Shown piece after piece: positions 38,481 through 50,060 of a stretch of 64,000 bases of DNA. Below the pieces are notes generated by a model. The model was not told the DNA's origin. It did not search any database and saw nothing but the letters and a program-made list of their open reading frames with translations. This stretch comes from Punica granatum (taxonomy: Eukaryota; Streptophyta; Magnoliopsida; Myrtales; Lythraceae), in NCBI RefSeq assembly GCF_007655135.1, contig NC_045129.1, positions 36,705,122 through 36,769,121 on the forward strand, written 5' to 3'. A program made the translations under genes and the position numbers. The stretch's first letter is position 1, and each line of letters begins with the position of its first letter.

Positions 38481-38869
38481 ATTAAATTTAGTATATAATT
38501 TTTATTGAGTTACAATTGGTATTATGTTAAAATATTAACTTAGGATATAATTGTGACAATGGTAATTTTCTTAAAAAATTACTATTAACTTAAAATTATC
38601 AAAAATAATAATTAATGATTTTTTTTTGCCACAATAGGGAGGATTATTTAGGGGATTTTTTTTAAAAAAAAAGATGAAGAATTGTGACCCCACCATTGTA
38701 GAGAAGAGAGAATAAATAGGGGGAAGAGTGATAGTAAAAGAAGTGGTGTGAGGATGGCTAACAAATATATAAATGCATTTATTTTTAAAGTGCATTTCGT
38801 TAAATAAAAAAGTAAGACCAATTAACTCTCTTCTCCCATTTGTAATAGTATACGTTATAAACTTCAAGA

Positions 38870-39020
38870 GGAGCTTAAGTATCCATCCGATTTCAGGTTC
38901 GAAACCCCTTGGAGCCACCGGAGCGCCTTTAGCGTGATTACCCGTTCCGTGCGTCGCTGAGAGTTCACAGAGCCCGGGGATTAGCCGGGCGAAACCTGAA
39001 CACCCCGGGTTAGCAAAAAA
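38870..39020 (-). mobile_element. GC-rich tRNA-derived SINE-like element
   Basis: A GC-rich island of about 140 bp in AT-rich surroundings contains the B-box-like GGTTCGAAACCCC, a self-complementary 'cccggggattagccggg' stretch, and ends in 'aacaccccgggttagc' plus a nine-base A-run. Because the B box and A-run are both read on the + strand, the likely orientation is +; the strand is uncertain. Composition and structure suggest a retroposon. Confidence 0.4.
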
Positions 39021-39109
39021 AAAATATACATTATACAATATGAACTTATGATGTCTCTTTTTTAAACCTCCAATTGATATAATCAAAGGGATTAAAGAAG
39101 GGGATTTGA

Positions 39110-39350
39110 TGCAGTGGCACAGGTCGTCATTTGAAACCATGAGGTATCGGGTTTAATCTACATCAGTGGGTCTTGCGTACCCCTTTATTTGGTTTTGCTA
39201 CTCTTATACTAGGTCATAAATTTCCCTTATAACCGAAAAAATAGTGATATTATAACTTTCTTTTATCAAACACAGTAATTATTACCATTAACTGAAAAAA
39301 ATAGTGATATTATAATTTTCTTTTATCTAACGCAGTAATAATTATGACCA
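39110..39350 (+). repeat. SINE-like fragment (family B) plus 60-bp tandem duplication
   Basis: The segment 39110-39245 has 'ggtatcgggtttaatct' and ends 'cccttataaccg' with an A-run. It is followed by two tandem copies of a unit of about 60 bp (about 39235-39294 and 39295-39350) built on 'aatagtgatattataa' and 'ttcttttatc'. Confidence 0.4.
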
Positions 39351-39589
39351 TTCTAGTAGCGCAATACATATTCAAAAGGTATTTTTTTAAGCAATATGTT
39401 TTTGTTTGTATTTATATATATATATATATATATATTAACCCATTTTAAATATCTGTAATTTATTAGTATTCATTAATGCACGAAGCATTTTAATTAAAGA
39501 AGATCAATTATTTAGTGAAAGTGTCAATTATGATATTATTAAGCTACTGAAATTATCACCAAAAAAAAATACACTAACCAAAAGTCCGC

Positions 39590-39614
39590 GCATCGCACGA
39601 CCCCATAAACCTAG
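39590..39614 (+). mobile_element. Helitron 3' terminus, opposite orientation
   Basis: On the plus strand a stem-loop GTCCGCGCATCGCACGAC (GTC/GAC and GCG/CGC pairs, CAT loop) is followed by CCCATAAACCTAG and a flanking T. The 5' end was not found. It faces away from the terminus at 38448, 1.17 kb to the left. Confidence 0.45.
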
Positions 39615-40265
39615 TACTAAAATAAACTTGTATGCGTTGAAAATTTGACGAGTGCATGTCTAGTTCTGGCAATTTTTTTCATAGACAAATCAATTACAGT
39701 TTATATATGATACTTATGTTATTTATGATGTATCATACATAATATAATATAGATAATACATCATATTTATATATATATATATATATATATAATTCCATAA
39801 CTAAACGTTCTAAATTCATCTTGCCGAATCCACCATGTTCTTACTTTCGTATAGATATATAGATATGGTTAAGTCAAAAATTTTTCAGTTTTCAACCTTG
39901 AAAATTTATACTCAAATACATTTGATAAAAAAAAAGTCGAACCAAAATCAAACCATATTTTCGGATATTTGAATTACTTTCGATTTGATTTTCATTTATT
40001 TGATTTATCTTGGTTTTTGTAGCAGTCCTATCATATCACAACTTTAGTTCTATTTGCATGATCTTGGATCGAAATTGAAACCTTATATGCGGAAGGGCAC
40101 TGATAGAGCCTAAGCAGCGCCTAGCATGGGCTTAATGTGATGAGTCCACTCCACATGAAAGTGTTCATTACTCCAAGGAATTGATCGCCAAAGGGTTTGG
40201 GTAGGTGGTAAGACTTTGGACCCATGCCATTCATACAGCCTCTGTAAAGCTCAGAAGCTAAAGCC

Positions 40266-40488
40266 CGTTTGGATTATCAAACAAAAAATTTTAACTTTAA
40301 CATTAACTTTAACTCAATACGTACACAATAAAAATACACATTTTCCAAGTCAAAAATTTTAATTTTAACTTTAACTCAACACACTACACAACAAAAATAT
40401 ACGTTTCCCAAGTCAAATTTATAATCACATCTCATTTGTTGTTTTCCACAATCAAAATCAAAGTTACTTTAACTCTGAAACCAAATGC
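40266..40488. mobile_element. MITE, inverted relative of 1881-2063
   Basis: Read in reverse, this copy starts 'gcatttggtttcagagttaa' and continues with the same 'gtaactttgattttgatt' block and two copies of the 'tgtgtagtgt-ttgagttaaag' unit before 'aatccaaacg'. It is about 40 bp longer than the copy at 1881-2063 because the internal unit is expanded. Confidence 0.7.
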
Positions 40489-41082
40489 ACCATCAAGCTC
40501 TCCTCATTGTCATGGACCTCATGGTGTTGAAAGAACAATTATCTTAATTATTGCTATGTGGATCCCTCGCTATGAAAAATGTATGGTGTTAAAACCTGCA
40601 ACACAAGTGAACACCTTTTTTCTTTTTTTGGAAAAAGTTAAGGAGTAGTGAACACTTTTTTTTTTTTCTGGAAAAAAATTAAGGAGACTCCAAGGATTCG
40701 ACACGGGTTTAAGTACTTGAATTATACCAAACTTCCGTCATTAACATAAATGACTTGATGGCCAGGTTACCTTATCGAGTGCCTGATGATCACTGTGCAC
40801 CCTGGTTTCTTTGGCATGAATCAAATGCGAGAACTAGTCCACTGAAAAGCCGCTAAATGATCGATACGTGATGTGCCAAATTAACCACGAACAACTCTAT
40901 GTTATCAGTTTTCTTCATTGGCTGGGGACGCGCCATAGCCATTTGGTATCGAAACGTCGCAACGCCATAGCCATCGGGCCATCTCACCCCGACAGAAACG
41001 TTTCGCCGCCCGAAACTCGTACCAGAATCAGAGAAGAAACTCGCAACTCCATCCTCTCTCTCGTTAATGGCATCCTTCTTCA

Positions 41083-41198
41083 CCTCCTCCTCCTCCTCCT
41101 CCTCCTCCTCTTAAAAAGCCCCAAAAATCCTTTCCCCATTTCTCCGTTTCTTCTTCCTTCTCCCTCCTCCCTTCCTTCCTTCCTTCCTTCCTTCCTTC
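41083..41198. repeat. (CCT)n and (CCTT)n microsatellites in the CUL3 5' leader
   Basis: About ten CCT units (41083-41111) and a CCTT/TTCC run (41170-41198) lie 215-330 bp upstream of the CUL3 start codon, in a pyrimidine-rich leader that probably begins near 40.9 kb. Confidence 0.85.
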
Positions 41199-41412
41199 TC
41201 CCCTCCCGTGGGTTTCCTCTGCTCCTCCGACCGCCGCCTCTTCATCTTCTCCCTACCACGTGAACCCGATTCTCCAAGAGGGCCCGCTTTGCCGGGATTA
41301 GGGTTCGTCAGGTTTTCAATCGGGAGCCAATCTCTGATCCCCCAGGCGTTGATTCGGACGATTTTAGGGTTTTTGTGATTCGGCATCCTCGGTTCGACGG
41401 AGGGGCGACGAC

Positions 41413-44310
41413 ATGAGCAATCCGCAGAAGAAGAAGAACTTCCAGATTGAGGCGTTCAAGCACAAGGTGGTGGTGGATCCCAAATACGCCGACAAGACAT
41501 GGAAGATCCTCGAGCACGCTATTCATGAGATTTACAACCACAATGCTAGTGGCCTCAGCTTCGAGGAGCTCTATAGGTTGCCCTAATTCTCCCCTTCCCC
41601 CCGCCCCGCCGATTCCTTGAATTTCTTCTCTTTTGCCTTGGCACCAGTATCTTGCGCAAACTTTAGCTTTTCTTGAGATTGTCTGCTGCAATCCGGGTCG
41701 TTGAAGCTGTATAAGACGTTCTGGCCGGTTTTGGTTGTGGTAGTCTTGCTTAGTTTGATTGAGTAGGGGTAGTTTTTGTATGTGTAGCTTTTGGTCATTG
41801 TCATTGAGTATATGGTAAGAACGCGGGTCTCTGACTCTTGTTCCCATTTCCTTGAAAATGTTCATTGCCCTTTCAGACTCTGGTGTTTATCATAAGATAT
41901 GCTCTGCGGTGAATTTTTGTGGATGATTCGCAATTCATTGCACAGCTGTGCGTTTGATCCATATTCATGTCGCTCTGATGCATTGATTTCAAGGACAGGG
42001 TCGAAAGACTTCTTTTCAGATGATATGATTTGTTGCTGTGTCGGAATTTTAGCCTGTATGATATCTGAGTTAAGTATAATATGTTATCAAAGAATTTAGC
42101 TGCGCACGCCGTACTTTATGCTTATTGTAAATGTTTGGATTCATTTATATCTTGTTTGGTTTGGACAAAACATGCGAGTTCTTGGAACGCATCAGCTTGC
42201 ATACTTTCACTAGTTGACCCTGTTGCCGGGTTTGAAGCCGCCTAATGCTTTTCGTTATTGTCTTGGATGTAGGAATGCGTACAATATGGTCCTGCACAAG
42301 TTTGGTGAGAAGCTATATACCGGGTTGGTTTCAACCATGACTGCCCACTTGAAGGAAATCTCAAAATCCATTGAAGATGCTCAGGGAGGCCTCTTTCTCG
42401 AGGAATTAAACAGGAAGTGGAATGACCATAACAAAGCACTGCAGATGATCAGGGACATCCTCATGTACATGGACAGGACTTTTATCCCCAGTACCCGCAA
42501 GACACCAGTTCACGAGCTGGGGTTGATTCTCTGGAGGGACAATGTCATCTACTCCAGCAAAATTCGTAGTCGCCTCTTAGATACCCTGCTCGAACTAGTG
42601 CTTAGAGAACGAACTGGTGAAGTTATTAATCGAGGGCTTATGAGGAATATAATTAAGATGCTCATGGACTTGGGTACTTCAGTCTACCAAGAAGAATTTG
42701 AGCAGCAATTTCTTGAGGTTTCGGCCGAGTTTTACAAGGGTGAGTCTCAGAAATTTATCGAGTGCAGTGACTGTGGGGATTATCTAAAGAAAGCTGAGAG
42801 GCGGCTCAATGAAGAAATGGACAGAGTGACGCACTACCTGGATGCCAAGAGTGAAGCTAAGATAACAAATGTCGTTGAGAAGGAGATGATTGCAAATCAC
42901 ATGCCCACCCTGGTGCACATGGAGAACTCAGGCTTGGTGAAGATGCTTCTTGACGATAAATATGAAGACTTGGGAAGAATGTACAGCTTATTTCGCCGGG
43001 TTCCCAACGGCCTTTTGACTATACGGGAAGTGATGACTTCTCATATTAGAGAAATCGGTAAACAGTTGGTTACTGATCCAGAAAGGCTGAAAGACCCTGT
43101 TGAGTTTGTCCAACGACTCTTGGATGAGAAGGATAAGTATGATAGTATTATAAACCTTGCATTCAATAACGACAAGACGTTCCAGAATGCATTGAATTCG
43201 TCCTTCGAATACTTTATTAACTTAAATACCCGTTCTCCTGAGTTCATCTCACTGTTTGTTGATGACAAGCTTCGCAAAGGCTTGAAGGGGGTTAGTGAGG
43301 AGGATGTGGAAGTTATCCTTGATAAGGTGATGATGCTGTTCCGTTACTTGCAAGAGAAGGATGTGTTTGAGAAGTACTATAAGCAGCACTTGGCAAAACG
43401 GCTCTTGTCTGGAAAAACTGTCTCTGATGATGCAGAGAGAAGTCTCATTGTTAAGCTCAAGACAGAATGCGGGTATCAGTTCACCTCGAAGCTAGAGGGC
43501 ATGTTTACGGACATGAAAACCTCTCAGGATACTATGCAGGGATTCTATGCGAGCCACCCTGAGCTTGGTGAGGGGCCCACCTTGACTGTACAGGTTCTGA
43601 CAACAGGGTCGTGGCCTACCCAGCCCAGTGTTACATGCAATTTGCCAGCAGAAATGTCTGCTCTCTGCGAGAAGTTCCGTGCCTATTACCTTGGGACCCA
43701 CACAGGTCGGAGGTTATCGTGGCAGACTAATATGGGAACTGCAGATATAAAGGCGACATTTGGGAAAGGACAGAAGCATGAGCTGAATGTTTCCACTTAC
43801 CAAATGTGTGTCCTGATGCTATTCAACAATTCCGATAGGCTCAGCTATAAGGAGATTGAGCAAGCAACTGAGATCCCTGCTTCAGACCTGAAGAGGTGCC
43901 TACAATCCCTCGCTCTCGTGAAGGGGAAGAATGTTCTCAGGAAGGAGCCAATGAGTAAAGATATTGGAGAAGATGATGCTTTCTTCGTCAATGATAAGTT
44001 TGCGAGCAAGTTCTACAAGGTCAAGATCGGGACAGTTGTTGCTCAGAAAGAATCAGAACCCGAGAAACAGGAAACCCGGCAGAGAGTGGAGGAAGACCGG
44101 AAGCCCCAGATTGAGGCAGCCATAGTGAGAATCATGAAATCGAGGAGGGTGTTGGATCATAACAACATCATAACTGAGGTCACGAAGCAGTTGCAGTCAA
44201 GATTCTTGGCAAATCCAACAGAGATCAAGAAGAGGATCGAGTCTCTCATCGAGCGGGACTTCTTGGAGAGAGACAATGTTGATAGGAAATTGTACCGGTA
44301 TCTCGCATAG
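41413..44310 (+). CDS. CUL3: Cullin-3, scaffold of CRL3 ubiquitin ligases
   Basis: Two coding exons (41413-41576 and 42273-44310) separated by a 696-bp GT-AG intron give 733 residues, against 732 for Arabidopsis CUL3A as I recall it. The N terminus, MSNPQKKKNFQIEAFKHKVV then DPKYADKTWKILEHAIHEIY, is the CUL3-specific BTB-binding region. Cullin repeats follow, then the cullin homology region (YFINLNTRSPEFISLFVDDK; YYKQHLAKRLLSGK; GYQFTSKLEGMFTDM) and the C-terminal neddylation/winged-helix domain ending DRKLYRYLA. The NEDD8 acceptor is Lys677 in IVRIMKSRR. CUL3 bridges BTB substrate receptors to RBX1 and acts in ethylene, light and salicylate signalling. The two-exon structure is typical of plant CUL3 genes. 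The reading frame is intact. Confidence 0.97.
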
Positions 44311-45464
44311 AGCTTTGCCTTCTTTTTTACTTGTGGGAAGGTTAGCATTTCTGCCATGACTGGGTTTGTACTTTATTCAAGTGGGAAGATTTGTTCTTTC
44401 GAACGTTGCAAGCCCCATTTGGTTTAAGTTGAATTGGCCAAGCGTAGTTTCTCTATGTTAAAGTCTTGCCATATAATCCGATATCTATTCGTCCAATCGA
44501 GTTGTGCAATTTAGATACTTGTTTCGTGGATGTGCTTGTCTTCTCCAGCTTGCAATTAGTTGAGTGAAGGATGTTGTGACGAAGTTCACTACCATTTTGT
44601 TCGTCTTACCACATAGCAATCTTTATTGAAATCAAAGTCACATGTCGACCAGCACAAATCCCAGAAGTGGAACGCTTATTCACTCCTGATTTTCTATGCT
44701 TTTAGCAAGTTTCTTCCCAAGACCAACCAAAACAGCTCCAGATTCATCCCTCGGATGGGAAAAATGCAACTGAGACGAGAAGAAATGCTTTATGGTCCAT
44801 AATTAGCCAAATTCTATCAGGTACCAAAAGTTTAGCAGCAATCCCTCGAGACTTTTCAATCTCGAGAGGTTAGGTAGCAGCAGTCACGAACAAGTCAGTT
44901 TACTTCAGTTGGTTAATAATTTGGAAATCTGCTTTTCAAATTAAGCAGGCTTTGTTTGGTATTTAGACATGTAGATGGAATATGATTTAGTTTTATTTGT
45001 CTTAAATCTGCTCTATAGTCCATTCATCGTGCAGAATTGTGCGGTGTGCGTTTGTTCTGCGTTAGCAGTTCCAACCAAATGATATCCGTATGGCTTTTCA
45101 GGAATTTTCTTGTGATTGAATTTCATCTCTGCCACAATTAGTTGGCACCCGAAGAAAATCATCTTCATCATCATCATCATCGGTCTGATATAACCAGTCA
45201 TGCTGAATTACATTACTGATGTAAAAGGCAATATAAAGAGAGAAATCAGAACTTTCTGCCTTTTATATAACTGTGTTTAATGAATCAAAACGACATTGCA
45301 TATGAGCCAGCACTGGCTGACAATGTTCAATCTTCCACGATTTTGAGCAGTAAGTTTTCCTCGATGCTGTCAGACAGGTCAGGAGATCCATCCCTGTGAT
45401 TCGAATACAAAATGCACGACGGACAGAGCAAGGAATGACATTGTGTGGGACAAAATTCCGTGAA
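44311..45464. other. Convergent 3' region between CUL3 and the HAD gene
   Basis: Holds the 3' untranslated regions of two convergent genes. A short (TCA)n run lies at 45160-45180. Nothing else is recognised. Confidence 0.5.
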
Positions 45465-47945
45465 TTACTCGAGAATGAGCATCCGGCTCTTTATATCCGA
45501 GAATGTCTTCACATCTATTCCCCACAGCCTGCTCATAAAAGAAAACCGTTCAGTCATATAAAAAGGAAAATTCTTCCCAACCTCAACTTCAGCGACCCGG
45601 CATCAATGTCCATCTAAAAGGTTAGGTAAGTGGATGGATAGTTTCCATTGTGTAAACAATATAAGGAACAAAGAAATTGCGAGAAACATTTACATATGAG
45701 TTGCCATCTAAGGGAGAAGGGGCTCACCAGCAATCAATTCCGATGGCAGCAGCACCATCCTTATCAGCCTTTTGATCATCTCCAATATGGACTATTCTGC
45801 CAGCTTCCACCCCAATTTGATCTTGGAAATGGCACAAAGAAGCAAGCACGATTGAATAACTGATATATAGCTACTACCGAGCAATCAGTTTGTGCTTTTT
45901 CTAGATTTCTGTTATATAATATATAAGCAAATCCCACATAGAAATCTGAAAATCAAATGTTGAATTCTTGCACAACAATGCTACGCAATCAGTATCATAA
46001 TGCACATCTAAGATTCAGCTATAAATATTTCGAGAAGATATGAATCGAAACGATAATGGTACCTGATGCAGCTTTAAATATTTCAGGATCTGGCTTTTCA
46101 TATCCAACCTCTGAGGAGATGACGATAGCATCGAACCTACAAGAAAAGGCAACTGCATCTATCCCAAGGAACAGGAAGAGAGAATAATAGATTTTTGGTT
46201 CCTCATTGCATCAAATCATATTACAAAGCCCTCTTGTCACAGGAGGAGTCCAGAAAAGGGTACAATAACAGTTCAAAATACTCAACTTTCAACCCGTTTA
46301 ATCATTAAAGAGACGCAACATAAAAGGATAAGTAGCTAAATAAAGACAGAGACGAAAAAAGTGCTCTCTTTGGGGCATCTTAGATGAGCTCGGCATGACT
46401 GTCTTAACAAATATACCACTTTCTCAATTCTCTTATTCTCGCCACCCAAATGATGTTACAATAACCCATTGCCCGTTCAGTTGATAAACTAAAAAAGGAG
46501 TCTCAAGAGATGATCGATGCTTACAGATCTGCAACATTTAAGTCCTTCAATAGCTTCCTCAATCGGTTGTCGAAGTTGGACACAACAGCCAACTTAACTG
46601 TTAGAACAGCTAACAGCGTCAGTAAGAAACAAACAAGAAGAACCAACAGTGCTTTCTATTGACTTCCTCTGCAGCAGATGATAAAGGAAAATACTTGATA
46701 GGCATGACCTCCGGCATCTTTAAGAAGGCCAAGGGTTTCGTAGGTCCCATTGGGAAGACACCATGCATCTCCATTTGCATAGTACTGAAAGGAAACAGTT
46801 TAAGATTAAACTTCACTTTTTTTTTAGGCCATTACGCTACTCCGGCGATCATTATTATATCGACTCTACGAAGAAGTCCTTCAAAAGATTGACCTGATAG
46901 ACCTCCTCAAAATAGTCTCCATCCTCACAACCAGTGGCTTCAGATACAACAAGCTTCCAAAATGGCCTCCCATCTCCCTGAAAAAAGCATACGCTAGAGA
47001 TCAGACGAGAAAGGTTAACGAGTCTTACAAAACCAATTAGATGAATAACAAAGAGGGTAGCACTATTCCAAGTAACAAAGCACAAGAGACTAGAATAAAC
47101 AAGATGACTGAAATGGAGAGAGAACGACCTGGTATCGGAGTTTCTCGGGCCATGGAGCTGAAAAAGCTCTCTTAAATCCTTGTTTTATCTCGGGTGCAGT
47201 CACGGTTAGACCTAAGAACAGCACAACAAGTTAACAAACCAAAAAAATCAACGAAGCAATGCGTCTATGATGAATCTGCTAACATTAGATCGTGTATGCA
47301 CGGCAAAATGGTGAAACTATAGTCAAACAAATTTATTACAATGCCTGCGTTTCCGATAACTTTTCCCGTACCTCCATTGAGCCTACCCTCTATTCTCCAC
47401 CTATAAATTCAAGGACAAAATTGAATGGATTGTCGAACCGATGAACTGCCCGTCGAGCTTATAATCTCAGCAAAAGGATCAAGAACATGTCCTAGTCCTA
47501 CCCAGATGACTGGAACATAATATAGAACACACAATATTAGTGGGAAATCCCTCCGACGGACGGTGAACTGAGTGAGTGAGCTCACCATACTTGCTTCCTA
47601 TTGAAGCGTAGGTCTCTTCCACAGGTCTCTGCAGCTGCAACAGAGTCCCTCCGGCGTCCACCAGCAGACCGTCGTAAGCTTTTTTAACAGCAGCTTTCCC
47701 TGCTTCTGGGAAACACACCACAGGCAAAGGATCAGCTCAAATTCAGACGTTTTCACCCAATTCAAACTGAGAATTTGCTATGAAAGTTCAACGTCGAATT
47801 GATCAAGAGAAAGGGTATGCCGACTTGAGTGGAGGAGCATGGAAGGAGGACGGCGGAGGGAGGAGACGGGTGGCTTAAAGCTTAGAGGGTTGACAGCTCT
47901 AAAGAGGGATCTCCCCGGGCCGCAATTCGTCAAGCAACGTTCCAT
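45465..47945 (-). CDS. HAD-superfamily hydrolase, HDHD3-like
   Basis: Nine coding exons: 47945-47825, 47705-47586, 47211-47129, 46977-46894, 46784-46709, 46597-46525, 46136-46063, 45821-45728 and 45528-45465; phases close to give 262 residues. HAD motifs are in order: motif I LLVDAGGTLL (nucleophile Asp57), the cap region with EKLRYQGDGRPFWKLVVSEA, motif II AVVSNFD (Ser168), motif III GYEKPDPEIF (Lys200) and motif IV HIGDDQKAD (Asp225, Asp226). The order and wording match the plant relatives of human HDHD3. The second Asp of the usual DxD motif is Gly59, so a standard phosphatase mechanism is doubtful; plant relatives share this. The first 40 residues are Arg/Ser-rich with few acidic residues and could be an organelle transit peptide. 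The exon 1 donor (TCAA|GTCGGC) is weak, so the N terminus is the least certain part. Substrate unknown. Confidence 0.88.
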
Positions 47946-48152
47946 GGCGCTTCCAGACTCAGAGCTCATGGTCATGGAAGATGACGGGGAGAACGAAAAC
48001 CTTTTATCAGTAATTAGCATTTAGTCCTGAAATTTTATCTCCCTCGCAATGGAGTCAATGATCTTTTATTTAAATTTGATTTACTCCTGATAACTTTATC
48101 TTCTTCTTCAATGTAGCCCTCGTCCAACCCTTGTACTTTTCGGCTCGGGCAT

Positions 48153-48162
48153 ATTGGACAAG
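48153..48162. repeat. 10-bp target-site duplication, left
   Basis: ATTGGACAAG immediately precedes the left terminus GACAAAATAGAC. The identical 10 bp follow the right terminus at 55906-55915. Mutator-like elements make 8-11-bp duplications. Confidence 0.92.
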
Positions 48163-49256
48163 GACAAAATAGACGATTTGGTCCCTCAAAGATGCTGCTC
48201 ACGGCAACTTCATCCCCGAAAGATTTTCCCTATACTATTTGGTCCGGCCGTATGAAACCTTTGGACCAATTGGTCCTTCTGTTCCAAACATTGCAAGTCC
48301 CTGACGGAAACCCAACTAGACGCCGTGAGGGTCGAACTTGGTCGCCCCTGCTCATCTTCTTCACGCTCTCCCGCTCGAATTTCCCCCAAATCGAGCAAAC
48401 CCTTCCTTCTTCCGATTCCGTAGTGTTCTTCCTCCAGTCGCCGCAAGTTTTCTGGTGGTTGTTTTTCGGAGAGAAGCCCGACAGCCGCTGTGTTCTGCTT
48501 CCTCATTCTGCTGCCCGAAGTGTTGCTCGTCTGCTGTGTTCTGCTCAGCTCATAGTCGCGCTGGTTCTGGTGTGTTCTGCTGCCCGAAGTTGCACTGGTT
48601 CTGCTGTGTTCTGGTCCCCGAAGTCGCGCTTGTCGGATTCAGTGTTGAAATTGCCCCAGCCGGCCATCGGATTTCTTCCGAGAAGGCGATTGTTGTGAAG
48701 ATTTCTTTCTTCCGATTGCCCCAGCCGGCCGTGAGAAGCCCGATTGTTGCACATGGGGAGCAGGTGAGTTCAACTCCCCCTAAGAATCATGCTTATGCTT
48801 TATGGGCGAAGGCTTATGATCATCTCCGAGGCTTTCTGATCGATTACTCCTTTTTACAGTCCTTAAGCTTCAATTTCCTTTCTAGTTGATTGTGAATAAT
48901 TCTTGTTCGACTGGGATATGTTGGTAGATTATGCCTACTTTGCCGATTCTTTAATCAAGCCTTGAAAGCGACCGATGGAGTCTAGGATATCTGAGAAGCT
49001 TCTGCTTTGATCTCCTTTTTTACTATAACTCGATTTTGGTGAAGTTTTGTGAATTTTTTGCCTTGCGTACTTTCTGGAGTTCTGATTATGGATCACGTAT
49101 TTGTGCAGATAACTAAGTGAGGTCTCATGCATAAGTTAGAAGCTGCATGAAGCTGTAGATTTTATTAGTTTTGTGTTCTAATCTTGGCTGTAAAGTCCGA
49201 TCTGGTTCTCATTTTTCAATTTTTAAGCTTCCCTGGACCTAGATTTATCATGCTTG
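48163..49256 (+). repeat. Left terminal inverted repeat (1,094 bp)
   Basis: Matches the reverse complement of 54812-55905 over its whole length with only scattered substitutions. The outer 600 bp are GC-rich with repeated 'ctgctgcccgaag' and 'attgccccagccggcc' motifs. A strong splice donor (GAGCAG|GTGAGT, exon end 48763) lies 601 bp from the terminus. Long open frames here (48192-48698, 48338-48889) are mirrored in the other repeat and reflect composition rather than known proteins. Confidence 0.93.
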
Positions 49257-49985
49257 TTCCAGTTTTAATTTTGTCCATGCTTTTGCATCAGATTTGGACT
49301 GATTCCCAAAAAAAGGAAAAAAAAAAGATTTAGACTGATACCTGGATGTACAATCAAGCCTTTTGAGGATGGTAGGAGGCTTAGGATTTCTGAGAGGCTT
49401 CTGTTTGGATTACACTTTTTTCTAATAATTGGACTGGACCAATTCAATTTCGGTTAATTATTGTAATTTTTTAACGTTTATCTGTCCCTGGGGCTCTAAT
49501 TAGTTGGTCACATATTTGTACAGAATCCTTGGTCATATAAGGTTCATCAATAGGAGCTACATGAAACTGGAGAGTTTGATCGGTCTTGTGTGCCAAATCT
49601 TGGCTGTTATATCTGTACTATTATTCTTCATTTTTAACCCTTTTTTTTAATTCATGAGTTCATGATTGTCCAATTTTAATTTTGACTATGCTTTTTCTTC
49701 AGATCTGGATCGATGATAGTGGTTGATATTCATACTTTCCAAGCAATGGCTTTCGATCGTCATGGGGGAACTCTGAAACTCTGATCTTATTCCTCAGAAG
49801 TTTTCCTTTTGATTGATTGTGAGTTCTCGTGCTTTGACTGCAATTTATGGGTAGATTTTGCGTTGTATGCAGATTATGTAATCAAAGCCTTGGACAGATC
49901 AGTGGAGTCTTGGATGTCTGAGTTCGGATAACACTTCTTTCAATAACTAGATAGACACTTCGATTTGTCTTGCTAATTAGTGGAT

Positions 49986-50018
<33 letters not shown>

Positions 50019-50060
50019 GCAGATTCCTGGAGATGTGATAGGTTTTATTCCTCTAGGCTT
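48900..50060 (+). repeat. Three-fold degenerate duplication in the subterminal region
   Basis: Similar segments of roughly 250-400 bp start near 48940, 49340 and 49870. Shared phrases in order are 'aatcaagccttgaaag'/'aatcaagcctttt'/'aatcaaagccttgg', 'gatatctgagaagctt'/'gatttctgagaggctt'/'gatgtctgag', 'ggatcacgtatttgtgcag'/'ggtcacatatttgtacag', and 'aatcttggctgt' in the first two. The first copy lies partly inside the TIR. The third is truncated and carries a (CA)n run at 49988-50013. The region is probably the intron of the plus-strand gene. Confidence 0.6.

Noticed and set aside
38571..39140. 189-codon minus-strand frame
   Set aside because: Runs across a SINE-like element, poly-A tracts and AT-rich DNA; no domain and no intron logic.
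41308..41865. 185-codon minus-strand frame opposite CUL3 exon 1
   Set aside because: Antisense to the CUL3 leader, first exon and intron; no recognisable domain.
48192..48889. Open frames of 168 and 183 codons in the left TIR, and their mirror images at 55179-55876
   Set aside because: They are duplicated because they lie in the inverted repeat, are Ser/Ala/Cys-rich from repetitive GC-rich DNA, and match no family I know.
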